Source of the DNA: an uncultured Collinsella sp.
Lineage (GTDB): Bacteria > Actinomycetota > Coriobacteriia > Coriobacteriales > Coriobacteriaceae
Direction: 5' to 3'
Length of the DNA: 16,953 bases
Assembly: GCA_902494765.1 (NCBI GenBank)
Contig: CABUUK010000052.1
Span: forward strand, 1 to 16,953
Shown here: positions 1-6,115 of the stretch, piece after piece
How the letters are laid out: every line of letters begins with the position of its first letter
Numbering within the stretch: position 1 is the stretch's first letter
Notes under the pieces: model-generated
Seen by the model: only the letters and a program-made list of their open reading frames with translations
What the model was told of the DNA's origin: nothing
Database searches by the model: none
Position numbers and translations under genes: made by a program

Positions 1-118
1 ACTGGAACACGAGCCGGAGGCAGGTAAGATTGAAGGGCCTGACCCCGGAGGAGTACCGGAATCAGGCCCTTGCGGCCTAGTCGCTATTTAGGGCGTCCAA
101 GATTTGGGGCGCAGTTCA
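1..118 (+). mobile_element. 3' end of an IS3-family (IS150-like) insertion sequence
   Basis: The left edge of the window cuts into an insertion sequence. It contains the last codons of a transposase (stop at 78-80). After 12 bases comes a sequence at about 93-118 (GTCCAAGATTTGGGGCGCAG then TTCA). Reverse-complemented, this reads TGAACTGCGCCCCAAATCTT and so on, which matches the terminal inverted-repeat style of IS150-group elements, with the terminal TG/CA dinucleotide. I place the element boundary at the CA at 117-118. The left end and the target duplication lie outside the window, so intactness cannot be judged. Confidence 0.75.
3..80 (+). CDS. IS3-family transposase (OrfB/integrase), C-terminal fragment
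   Basis: Only the last 25 residues are in the window. They start WNTSRRQVRLKG and end with LTPEEYRNQALAA before a TAG stop. A basic stretch followed by KGL(S/T)PxEYRxQAL and an immediate stop is the characteristic end of the DDE integrase subunit of IS3 elements, just after the catalytic domain. The protein would catalyse strand transfer of its own element. The catalytic residues lie upstream of the window. The inverted-repeat end follows directly, as expected. The gene is truncated by the window edge, not necessarily broken. Confidence 0.75.
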   Translation, partial: WNTSRRQVRLKGLTPEEYRNQALAA

Positions 119-151
119 TCATCAGACGGAGCCGGGCCTTTATGTGCGGAG

Positions 152-190
152 AAACCACCACAAAGGTGCCTGTCCCCTTTGTGGTGGTTT
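152..190 (-). terminator. Perfect 15-bp palindrome, likely terminator of the GntR gene
   Basis: Arms at 152-166 (AAACCACCACAAAGG) and 176-190 are perfect complements around a 9-base loop. It lies 8 bases past the stop of the GntR-family gene, between that gene and the convergent insertion sequence. On the minus strand the stem ends in TTT then CTCC, so the U-tract is short. The core reads GGGGACAGGCACC on the minus strand and resembles other palindromes in this window. Confidence 0.6.
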
Positions 191-197
191 TGGTAGG

Positions 198-929
198 TTA
201 GCGGAGCTTGCTGGTCTCGAAGTACTCGGGGAACTGGTCCAGGACCTCGGTTTGGTTGCGGAACATCATGTGCAGGTGCTTGCTGACCAAAAAGCTCGCT
301 TCGATGGGGTCGCGACCGGCGATAGCGCGGCGAATCTGCTTGTGCTCGTTCACGATGTCCTGATTGTCGAGAACCTGCGTGGCGGCGCGCAGCCAGCGGA
401 AGCGCTCCAGGTCGGCATTGGTCTCTTCGAGCCACGACCACACGGTGCTGCGACATGCGATGCTAAAAATCATGTGATGCATGAGGTTGTCGCTTAAAAA
501 GAAGCCGATGCGATCCTCATCGGCCATGGCCTTTTCCTGCAGTGCGATGGCTCGGTCGAGCTGCTCGATGCCTGCCGAGGTGGCGCGCGCACAGCACTCC
601 ACGATCACCTGCTTCTCCAGATGCTCGCGGATGTAACAGGCACTCTCGGCAAGGGTGAGGTTGATGGGTGAGACGTAGGTGCCGCTTTGGGGCACGGTGC
701 GCACCAGGCCTTCCTGCGCCAAGCGAACCAAAGCCTCGCGCACAGGGGTGCGCCCCATATCCAGGTCGTCGCAAAGTTGCTTGACGCCCAGCTTTTCGCC
801 CGGCTTGTAGTCCAGGTAGACGATTTTGCGTCGAATGGTGTGGTAGGACTGGTCCTGTAGGCTCGTTTCCTGCTCGCCGACGTGCATCGATTCTTCCATA
901 GCGCCTCGCAACTGTTCTATCAAACTCAT
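198..929 (-). CDS. GntR-family transcriptional regulator, FCD (FadR-type) subfamily
   Basis: A 243-residue cytoplasmic DNA-binding protein. Residues about 27-90 form a GntR winged helix-turn-helix, with the family hallmark GRTPVREAL (residues 59-67) and the wing ending QSGTYVSP. Residues about 95-225 fit an all-helical FCD effector domain. D147, H151, H196 and H218 are in the right places to be the metal-binding set of that domain, which usually senses small carboxylates. Length is typical. No clear ribosome site precedes the first ATG. ATGs at residue 12 (GAGG 4 bases upstream) or residue 15 are credible alternative starts, and would give an end at 896 or 887. It is divergent from the YeiH-type gene and a palindrome sits just upstream, so it may regulate itself and that neighbour. 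The effector is unknown. Confidence 0.9.
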   Translation of the reverse strand: MSLIEQLRGAMEESMHVGEQETSLQDQSYHTIRRKIVYLDYKPGEKLGVKQLCDDLDMGRTPVREALVRLAQEGLVRTVPQSGTYVSPINLTLAESACYIREHLEKQVIVECCARATSAGIEQLDRAIALQEKAMADEDRIGFFLSDNLMHHMIFSIACRSTVWSWLEETNADLERFRWLRAATQVLDNQDIVNEHKQIRRAIAGRDPIEASFLVSKHLHMMFRNQTEVLDQFPEYFETSKLR

Positions 930-941
930 ATGTCAGTTGTT

Positions 942-978
942 AATTATGCCGCGAATCAGCTCTCCGCGGTGGGTAATT
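942..978. promoter_or_regulatory. Imperfect palindrome between gntR and yeiH, candidate operator
   Basis: Nested inverted arms AATTA (942-946)/TAATT (974-978) and CCGCG (949-953)/CGCGG (965-969) share nearly the same centre, 13 bp upstream of the GntR start. Position between a divergent regulator and its likely target suggests an operator. It does not match the classical FadR TGGTnnnACCA form. Confidence 0.3.
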
Positions 979-1092
979 CGGCTGTCGCCCGAGAACTATT
1001 GCGGCATCTTAGTCTTTGTTTGCGCAAGGCTATGCCCAATGTTGCCGTATCATAGGCCGTCGCACACGTGAAATAGAAAGAAGGAGTCCCAT

Positions 1093-2127
1093 ATGCAACT
1101 GGCAAATATCGTACGCGAGCGCTGGAAAGGCGTCTTGTTCTGCCTGATCGTCGCCATTCCCGCGACGTTGCTCGGCAAACAAATTGAGGTGGTCGGCGGT
1201 CCGGTATTTGCCATTCTCTTTGGCATGGTCCTGGCGCTCGTCTTTCCCAAGAATCGTCGCGAACAGCTCGCCGTCGGCGTTACCTATACGTCCAAAAAAG
1301 TCTTGCAATACGCGGTTATCCTGCTTGGCTTTGGCATGAACCTCTCCCAGATTCTGTCCAAGGGCGCCCAGTCGCTGCCGATTATCGTGGCGACGATCTC
1401 GACTTCGCTTGTCATCGCCTTTGTGCTCTGCCGCGTCATGAACGTACCGGGCAAGATCGCGACGCTTGTAGGTGTGGGTTCGTCGATTTGCGGCGGTTCG
1501 GCCATCGCTGCGACCGCGCCCGTCATCGACGCCGACGATCACGAGATTGCCCAGGCCATTTCGGTCATCTTCCTGTTTAACGTTATCGCGGCGCTCGTGT
1601 TTCCGACGCTCGGCGGCATGCTCGGGCTGACCAACGAGGGCTTTGGCCTGTTTGCCGGCACCGCCATCAACGACACCTCGTCCGTAACGGCTGCGGCGAG
1701 CGCTTGGGACAGCATGCATCCCGGCGCCAATGTGCTCGAGAGCGCCACGGTGGTCAAGCTCACCAGAACGCTGGCCATTATTCCCATCACGTTGGTCCTC
1801 GCATGCTGGCAGATGCATCTGGCGCGCAAGGCCGGCGGTGACGCCAAAAGCACGTTCTCGCTTAAACGCGCGTTTCCCATGTTTGTGCTGTTCTTTGTGC
1901 TGGCGAGCGTGATCACCACGGTGTTTCAGCTTCCCGTGTCCATCACGGCGCCCATCAAGGAGCTGTCGAAATTCTTTATTGTGATGGCCATGGCGGCTAT
2001 TGGTTTTAATACCGATATCGTTGAGCTGGTCAAAAAGGGCGGCAAGCCCATCGCGCTGGGCTTTTGCTGCTGGATTGGCATTGCGTGCATGAGTTTGGGA
2101 ATGCAACACGTACTGGGAATCTGGTAG
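1093..2127 (+). CDS. YeiH/UPF0324-family membrane protein (putative sulfate/anion exporter)
   Basis: A 344-residue polytopic membrane protein, roughly ten hydrophobic spans, of the YeiH (UPF0324) family. Recognisable family segments are the AILFGMVLAL stretch near residues 37-46, KVLQYAVILLGFGMN (about 70-84), the glycine/serine-rich GVGSSICGGSAIAA (about 133-146), FAGTAIND(T/S)SSV (about 192-203) and a C-terminal FFIVMAMAAIGFNTD. Members are annotated as putative sulfate exporters, with thin biochemical support, and some lie in sulfonate-degradation loci. The start is well supported by AAGGAG at 1081-1086, six bases before the ATG; TATCAT at 1048-1053 could be its -10 element, without a good -35. 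The divergent GntR/FCD gene is the likely regulator. No other sulfonate genes are nearby, so the substrate is not shown. Confidence 0.88.
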   Translation: MQLANIVRERWKGVLFCLIVAIPATLLGKQIEVVGGPVFAILFGMVLALVFPKNRREQLAVGVTYTSKKVLQYAVILLGFGMNLSQILSKGAQSLPIIVATISTSLVIAFVLCRVMNVPGKIATLVGVGSSICGGSAIAATAPVIDADDHEIAQAISVIFLFNVIAALVFPTLGGMLGLTNEGFGLFAGTAINDTSSVTAAASAWDSMHPGANVLESATVVKLTRTLAIIPITLVLACWQMHLARKAGGDAKSTFSLKRAFPMFVLFFVLASVITTVFQLPVSITAPIKELSKFFIVMAMAAIGFNTDIVELVKKGGKPIALGFCCWIGIACMSLGMQHVLGIW

Positions 2128-2179
2128 AGAAGCAGCTTGTTTGCGTGCTGCGTGCTGGTGAGCGCATGCTTGCGGTGGA

Positions 2180-2268
2180 GCGATAGGAGCTCTTGCGGGT
2201 ATGGCTTGTCCGCAGGTTTATAAGTCCCGAAGAGCTCTTATCGCCCCGCCAGGATGGCGATGCGGGGC
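2180..2268 (+). promoter_or_regulatory. Two overlapping hairpins between yeiH and the Fis-type regulator
   Basis: Arm 2180-2194 (GCGATAGGAGCTCTT) pairs with 2230-2244 with one G-T wobble in 15 positions. Inside the loop, GCGG 2195-2198 can pair with CCGC 2210-2213. A second hairpin pairs GCCCCGC (2243-2249) with GCGGGGC (2262-2268) and shares bases 2243-2244 with the first. This could be the terminator of the upstream gene, though no T-run follows. It could instead be a structured leader 125 bases before the next start. No known riboswitch class is recognised. Confidence 0.4.
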
Positions 2269-2393
2269 AACACCTATACTCGCAGGACGGCGCTTTCTGC
2301 CCTATAGTGTTTGGTGAGCAATATCGTTCAATTTTGAAACACTCGGTCGTGCGACCGTCGTCGGTTGCATGTCGCCGCGGACAGGGGCAAATC

Positions 2394-3611
2394 ATGGATA
2401 GCGATGCCAAGCTGAACATCTTGACCGAGGCCCTGGCTGCTGCCGGGGCCTCGGCATTGGCAATCGATGCGCGTGGAGACGTCGCGATCTCGACCATGAA
2501 TGACGCGGCGCTTGAGCGGGATGTGGCGGCTTTTGTCGCTGAGCGTCTCGACCGTATAGGAGACGGCGCGCGTCTGGTTATGGGGCGTGAGGGTGCGCGC
2601 CTGAGCCTGACCGTTCGCCCCACCGACAAAGAGGGCGGGGGGCTTTGGGTCGCCGTGGTCCGCGAGGTGCGCGGCGCCGCGGCGCATTCGGGCATCGAGT
2701 GGCTCAACGCCGACGAGGTTGAGGCCCGCTACGAATCGAGCGCGTACGGCATCGTTGAGGGTGCCGCTGCGGTAGCTGCACCGGTTGCCGAGAGCTATGC
2801 GCGCGGCGTGCCCCTTATGCTCGAGGGCGAGCTGGGAGCGGGTCAGGTCGAGATCGCCAAGCGTCTCTATCTGGACGGTCCTTTTGCCGGTCAGCCCTTT
2901 GTTTCCGTTGCGCTCGATGAGCTCACCGAGCGCGGTTGGCGCCATGTGCTCAAAAGCGCCGAATCGCCGTTGTTCCAAACGGGGCTGACCCTTTGCATTG
3001 AGGGCTGGAACGCGGTTGGCCCCCAGCGCCTCCGCGAGCTGGTCTCCACGATGACCGACACCGCGTTGGCGACGCGCTGCCATGTGGTGCTGACGGCGAA
3101 TGACATGCCGGGCGGCGGCGAAAGTGATCAAGCCGCCTTTGTGACCGAGCGCTTCGCCTGTGCGGTGAGCGTGGCGCCGGCAATCGCCGAGCAGGGAGCC
3201 GCGTCGACGAAGGTTGCGCGCTATTTGGAATATCTCGCTGATGCATTTGGGACGGCAACGCCCGCGCTGTCTGCCGCGGCGACGAAGAAGCTCGATGCTT
3301 ACCGCTGGCCGCGCAACTATCTGCAGCTCCGCGAGGTCTCGGAACGACTGTATATATTGGTGGGGGCGGGCACGGTGGACCGCGCTGTGGCGGAGGAAGT
3401 GCTCGCCCAAGAGGACGTGATTAAGACCGCAACCTTTGGCGCCCCGACGCTCGAAAGTGACCTGTATATCCTGCGACCGCTGGCCGATACCGAGCGAGAT
3501 ATCGCGCATCTGGTTGTAGATCATCTCCACGGCAACCGAACCCGTGCGGCGGAGGTGCTGGGCATAAGCCGTACAACGCTGTGGCGCTTGCTGAAGGACG
3601 ATGACCGTTGA
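2394..3611 (+). CDS. Fis-type HTH regulator with a degenerate sigma-54-activator AAA+ domain
   Basis: A 405-residue protein. The ATG at 2394 is chosen because AGGGG lies 6-7 bases upstream; the frame is open further upstream but runs through a structured noncoding region. Residues 374-405 form a Fis-type helix-turn-helix (GNRTRAAEVLGISRTTLWRL), the C-terminal DNA-binding module of bacterial enhancer-binding proteins. Residues about 115-345 have the layout of the AAA+ domain of that family, including YRWPRNYLQLREV at 303-315 matching the usual WPGNxRxLxNV. However the ATP-binding loop reads GELGAGQ (145-151) with no lysine, the Walker B region reads TGLTLCIEGW (from 196) instead of TLFLDE, and no GAFTGA loop is seen. 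It is therefore unlikely to hydrolyse ATP or activate sigma-54 polymerase, and probably acts as a plain DNA-binding regulator. Residues 1-110 may be a sensing domain that I do not recognise. The target is unknown. Confidence 0.75.
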   Translation: MDSDAKLNILTEALAAAGASALAIDARGDVAISTMNDAALERDVAAFVAERLDRIGDGARLVMGREGARLSLTVRPTDKEGGGLWVAVVREVRGAAAHSGIEWLNADEVEARYESSAYGIVEGAAAVAAPVAESYARGVPLMLEGELGAGQVEIAKRLYLDGPFAGQPFVSVALDELTERGWRHVLKSAESPLFQTGLTLCIEGWNAVGPQRLRELVSTMTDTALATRCHVVLTANDMPGGGESDQAAFVTERFACAVSVAPAIAEQGAASTKVARYLEYLADAFGTATPALSAAATKKLDAYRWPRNYLQLREVSERLYILVGAGTVDRAVAEEVLAQEDVIKTATFGAPTLESDLYILRPLADTERDIAHLVVDHLHGNRTRAAEVLGISRTTLWRLLKDDDR

Positions 3612-3622
3612 GCGAGGCGCCC

Positions 3623-3651
3623 GTGACCGCGCGCGACGCGTGTGCTACAGT
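3623..3651 (+). promoter_or_regulatory. Sigma-70-type promoter for the 3696 gene
   Basis: GTGACC (3623-3628) as -35, a 17-bp spacer, and TACAGT (3646-3651) as -10 preceded by the extended TGn motif. The predicted transcription start near 3658 gives a leader of about 38 bases before the ATG at 3696. Confidence 0.5.
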
Positions 3652-3695
3652 CCAAAGCGTTATTGTTTCGATTCGGTTACGGCGTGCGAGGGCAT

Positions 3696-4271
3696 ATGGC
3701 TGAGACTTCAAAACCGAGCCGCAGAAGGTGGAGTGCCGCGCCGGTCAACCGACGCACAACATCGATGACGTGGGGTAAACACGCCTCGGGGTTTGACGGC
3801 TCGTTCAAGCGCACTAAATACGGCTATCCTTCGGCAAGCGCCCGCTTGGCCATGCAGGCAGAGTCCTCGCTATGGGGCCGGAAACGCGTGGTGGGCTCAA
3901 AGCTCAAGCACGATGGAACGCTCGGTTACATCAGCCGCGGGGCGGCTCGCCGCAGCGGACTCAATCCGGCTGGTTGGCATCGTTATGTTCCGATCGCGGT
4001 CGTCGTTGCAGTGATCGTCATCGCACTCGCTGCGCTTGGCTACGCCGGCGGTGGCGCCAACTTGGACGCAGTGTTTAAATCGCCCGAGCTCGCGCATGCA
4101 GGCACAGAAGTTGTCGAGGGTGCACAGACCCAGACGGGCGTTGCGCCCCAGCGCGGTATCGTTGCGGCGGCCTCCACCATCGCCGATGCGCAAAAGGACG
4201 AGGACGAACAGGGCGATGGCGCCGAAACGGCCCAGACGAACGAAACGACGACAACTCAAATATCAACATAG
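3696..4271 (+). CDS. Single-span membrane protein of unknown function
   Basis: A 191-residue protein I do not recognise. The ATG at 3696 follows GAGGGC; an in-frame codon at 3642 lies before the likely transcription start and is rejected. Residues 1-95 are basic and rich in Arg, Ser and Lys, with a KHASGFDGSFKRTKYGYPSA segment and no cysteines. One hydrophobic span covers about 97-117 (YVPIAVVVAVIVIALAALGY). The remaining 74 residues are low in complexity, acidic and rich in Ala, Gln, Thr and Glu, ending in a threonine run. The positive-inside rule suggests the basic half is cytoplasmic and the acidic tail outside. It has its own promoter 45-73 bases upstream and converges on the nitroreductase gene. 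No function is inferred. Confidence 0.7.
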   Translation: MAETSKPSRRRWSAAPVNRRTTSMTWGKHASGFDGSFKRTKYGYPSASARLAMQAESSLWGRKRVVGSKLKHDGTLGYISRGAARRSGLNPAGWHRYVPIAVVVAVIVIALAALGYAGGGANLDAVFKSPELAHAGTEVVEGAQTQTGVAPQRGIVAAASTIADAQKDEDEQGDGAETAQTNETTTTQIST

Positions 4272-4276
4272 CTTGC

Positions 4277-4305
4277 CGGCAGAAGGGGACGTTCCTTTTC
4301 TGCCG
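4277..4305. terminator. GGGGAC-core hairpin between convergent genes
   Basis: CGGCAGAA (4277-4284) pairs perfectly with 4298-4305, and five more pairs (two G-T) close to a 3-base loop at 4290-4292. It sits between the membrane protein gene (+) and the nitroreductase gene (-), so it may terminate both. No T-run follows the stem on either strand, so a repeat of the GGGAC-palindrome type is an alternative. Confidence 0.5.
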
Positions 4306-4326
4306 ACAGTTTGGGACACTCCTGCG

Positions 4327-4848
4327 CTACTTGACGTATACCACGTTGTCGCGGCGCGGCTTTGCCTCGGGTAGCGTGTCCTCGGCATAGCCCAGAATGC
4401 AGTGACCGATACCGCGCAGGCTGCCGTCGGCGGGCAGGCCCCAGCTGGCCAGCAGCTCCAGGCCCTCGGGCGAGTCAAAGACCTCATGCGCGCGGTGAAT
4501 CCAGCACGAATCGACACCCAGCGCATAGGCGGCGTTGAGCAAGTTGCCCATGGCGAGCGAGCCGTCTTCCAGATGCGTGGGCACGCTGCGGTCGACCAGC
4601 ACCACAACAACGGTCTTGGCGCCATAGAAGGGGTCGTCGTTGCTGCCCATGACCTGGGCGTTGAGCTGTGAGAGACGCTCGACGGTCGCGGGGTCGGTGA
4701 CGGCGACAAACGTCACCGGCTGGCGCCCCATGCCGCTCGGTGCATATTGGCCGGCTTCGATAATACGTGCAAGCTTTTCGGTCTCGACGGGACGATCGCT
4801 GTAGTTGCGGCAGCTGCGGCGGTGAATGAGTGCTTCGATAGTCTCCAT
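4327..4848 (-). CDS. Nitroreductase-family FMN oxidoreductase
   Basis: A 173-residue cytoplasmic flavoprotein of the nitroreductase superfamily, which uses FMN and NAD(P)H to reduce nitro compounds, quinones or other acceptors. The N-terminus ETIEALIHRRSCRNYSDRPV carries the R(R)S.R.Y FMN-phosphate motif (residues 10-15). APSGMGRQP (residues 36-44) matches the family (A)PSGxNxQP flavin contact, and GIGHCILGY near 153-161 is the usual C-terminal flavin-binding strand. Length is typical of the short single-domain members. The start at 4848 is set by AAGGAG five to six bases upstream on the minus strand; the open frame further upstream has no ribosome site. It is monocistronic and convergent with the membrane protein gene. 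GCCGGGC (4892-4898) and GCCCGGC (4920-4926) form an inverted pair in its leader region. Substrate cannot be predicted. Confidence 0.9.
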   Translation of the reverse strand: METIEALIHRRSCRNYSDRPVETEKLARIIEAGQYAPSGMGRQPVTFVAVTDPATVERLSQLNAQVMGSNDDPFYGAKTVVVVLVDRSVPTHLEDGSLAMGNLLNAAYALGVDSCWIHRAHEVFDSPEGLELLASWGLPADGSLRGIGHCILGYAEDTLPEAKPRRDNVVYVK

Positions 4849-4994
4849 GGTGTCTCCTTGCGGTGGCGTTGCAGATGCCCCGTTCATACCCGCCGGGCTT
4901 AAACGATAGACGGTCAATTGCCCGGCCAAAAGGATAGATTCCAATTGGGAAAGTAGGTTTGCATAAAAGTACCTTCAGAATGTGACAAACAAAT

Positions 4995-5017
4995 GGGATG
5001 GTTAAACGTTTTATCCC
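4995..5017. promoter_or_regulatory. LacI-type operator-like palindrome upstream of the 5143 gene
   Basis: GGGAT (4995-4999) and ATCCC (5013-5017) flank GGTTAAACGTTTT, whose core AAACGTTT (5004-5011) is a perfect palindrome with the central CG typical of LacI-family sites. The 12-mer AACGTTTTATCC (5005-5016) recurs exactly in the ilvE promoter at 11643-11654. No LacI-family gene is in the window. Confidence 0.3.
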
Positions 5018-5142
5018 GTCTACCCTGCGGTTTTTTACCACTTGCCTAAATGACGAACGCATAACCTCTGATAAAGGTTTTACTAAAGGAGTACCAACGT
5101 TTATCAATGCGCCGTGGTGGCGCCGGGCCAGGAGGTAACATC

Positions 5143-5433
5143 ATGTTCCAGGCTGGAGATGTCGTCGAGACCGATTTCGAAGGATTTCTGAAGCTGCTGC
5201 GTTCCAAGACGCGCGCTTTCGTGTCGATCAACGATCACGAGTACTACATCACGCACACCGATGGCTATTGGCGTGTTCAGGATTGCGAGGCCCTCAACGA
5301 CAAGGGCCACTTTACTGACTGCTCCGAGCTGGTCAACACGGTCTGCGAGGTCGTCGAGCTGCCGTGGATTGCCGGCAAGAGCCTGCATGACAGCTTCTCG
5401 GGCGCTACGGTCTATGAGGCCGTCGCCGCTTAA
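5143..5433 (+). CDS. Small conserved-looking protein of unknown function
   Basis: A 96-residue acidic, soluble protein. The ATG at 5143 has an excellent ribosome site (AGGAGGT, 5-6 bases upstream); an upstream in-frame ATG at 5107 has none at proper distance. The sequence begins MFQAGDVVETDFEGFLKLL and has a central aromatic stretch HEYYITHTDGYWRVQDCEAL (about residues 31-50), which suggests a compact beta-rich fold. No signal peptide, membrane segment or recognised motif is present; there are three cysteines (near residues 47, 58 and 68) with no metal-binding spacing. It is flanked by its own terminator (5460-5495) and by a 294-base upstream region with an operator-like palindrome, so it is an independent, probably well-translated unit. 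I do not recognise the family. Confidence 0.8.
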   Translation: MFQAGDVVETDFEGFLKLLRSKTRAFVSINDHEYYITHTDGYWRVQDCEALNDKGHFTDCSELVNTVCEVVELPWIAGKSLHDSFSGATVYEAVAA

Positions 5434-5459
5434 CAGGCAATAAAACTCGATTTTCACGT

Positions 5460-5495
5460 GACCGCTGGCGCCGCCCCCGCGCCGGCGGTCTTTTT
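5460..5495 (+). terminator. Rho-independent terminator of the 5143 gene
   Basis: The 11-base arm 5460-5470 (GACCGCTGGCG) pairs with 5480-5490 with one G-T wobble around a 9-base C-rich loop. It is followed by TTTTT at 5491-5495. It lies 26 bases past the stop codon. Confidence 0.88.
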
Positions 5496-5538
5496 CTGCC
5501 GATAGGCCCTACAAGTGCGCGCATTTGCGGAGAGCCTG

Positions 5539-5567
5539 TTGACGATAGTCAAAACTCGGACTAATCT
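5539..5567 (+). promoter_or_regulatory. Promoter of the marR-ABC-ABC operon
   Basis: TTGACG (5539-5544) as -35, a 17-bp spacer, TAATCT (5562-5567) as a modest -10. The -35 is embedded in the perfect palindrome TTGAC-GATA-GTCAA (5539-5552), so a bound repressor would block polymerase. CATAAT at 5575-5580 is an alternative -10 with no good -35. Confidence 0.5.
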
Positions 5568-5600
5568 AGAGACACATAATTGGTCAAAAATCGGACAATT
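5548..5600. promoter_or_regulatory. Repeated operator-like sites before marR
   Basis: Two 18-bp direct repeats, 5548-5565 and 5583-5600 (GTCAAAAATCGGACAATT in the second), match at 15 of 18 positions with starts 35 bp apart. The second lies inside AATTG (5578-5582)...CAATT (5596-5600). Position over and downstream of the promoter suits autorepression by MarR. Confidence 0.4.
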
Positions 5601-5614
5601 GAATGGTGGGATAG

Positions 5615-6115
5615 ATGAATAGTGCGGTTACGCTGGTCGACTTCGACCGGTTGCTCAATGGACTCGACCATATCTATTCGGAGTTCTCGCGCGCCTGCGG
5701 CCTTTCGGACTGCGCCTATTGGATGCTCGTCGACACCAGCACGGCGGGCGACAGTATTGCCGTAAGCCGTCTGACAAGCGAATGGTTCTACAGCAAGCAG
5801 ACCATCAACTCGGCAATTAAAACCTTGACGGCGCGGGGCTTCGCAACGTTGGAGTTTGCCGAAGGCAGCCGTAAGAACAAGGTTGTGAGCCTGACCGAAG
5901 AGGGCAGGCGATTTGCCGAGCGTTATGCGCTGCCGGCACTCAAGGCCGAGCAGCGAGCCTTTGGCGCGCTTGAGCCATGTGAGCAGCGCGAGATTATGCG
6001 CTTGATCGGCAAATTCTCTCAGGTGCTCGGTGAGGAGTGCGATGCCTTTAAGCAGCATATCGCTGCCGAGAGCCAAGCCGAGAATCAAGGTGAGGGGGAG
6101 TCGTGCGACTGTTAA
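5615..6115 (+). CDS. MarR-family transcriptional regulator
   Basis: A 166-residue dimeric winged-helix protein of the MarR family. The helix-turn-helix covers about residues 48-78 (SRLTSEWFYSKQTINSAIKTLTARGF). It is followed by a wing at about 80-95 containing EGSRKNKVVSLTEEG, which matches the family (D/E)xRxxxVxLTxxG pattern. N- and C-terminal helices would form the dimer interface. The start ATG follows GGTGGGAT. Its last codons overlap the first transporter gene by a few bases, so the three genes are translationally linked. MarR proteins in this position normally repress their own exporter operon and release DNA on binding a toxic ligand. The palindromes and direct repeats at 5539-5600 are the likely binding sites. 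The ligand is unknown. Confidence 0.92.
   Translation: MNSAVTLVDFDRLLNGLDHIYSEFSRACGLSDCAYWMLVDTSTAGDSIAVSRLTSEWFYSKQTINSAIKTLTARGFATLEFAEGSRKNKVVSLTEEGRRFAERYALPALKAEQRAFGALEPCEQREIMRLIGKFSQVLGEECDAFKQHIAAESQAENQGEGESCDC

Noticed and set aside
34..70. Hairpin AGGGCCTGA...TCAGGCCCT as a terminator
   Set aside because: It lies inside the transposase coding end and no T-run follows.
1030..2109. 359-codon open frame on the minus strand opposite yeiH
   Set aside because: Composition is His/Arg/Asp/Gly-rich and low in hydrophobics, as expected of an antisense shadow. The plus-strand frame encodes a clear membrane protein family.
2328..3530. 400-codon open frame on the minus strand opposite the Fis-type regulator
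   Set aside because: Antisense shadow with no recognisable motif or ribosome site; the plus strand carries a clear HTH and AAA+-like protein.
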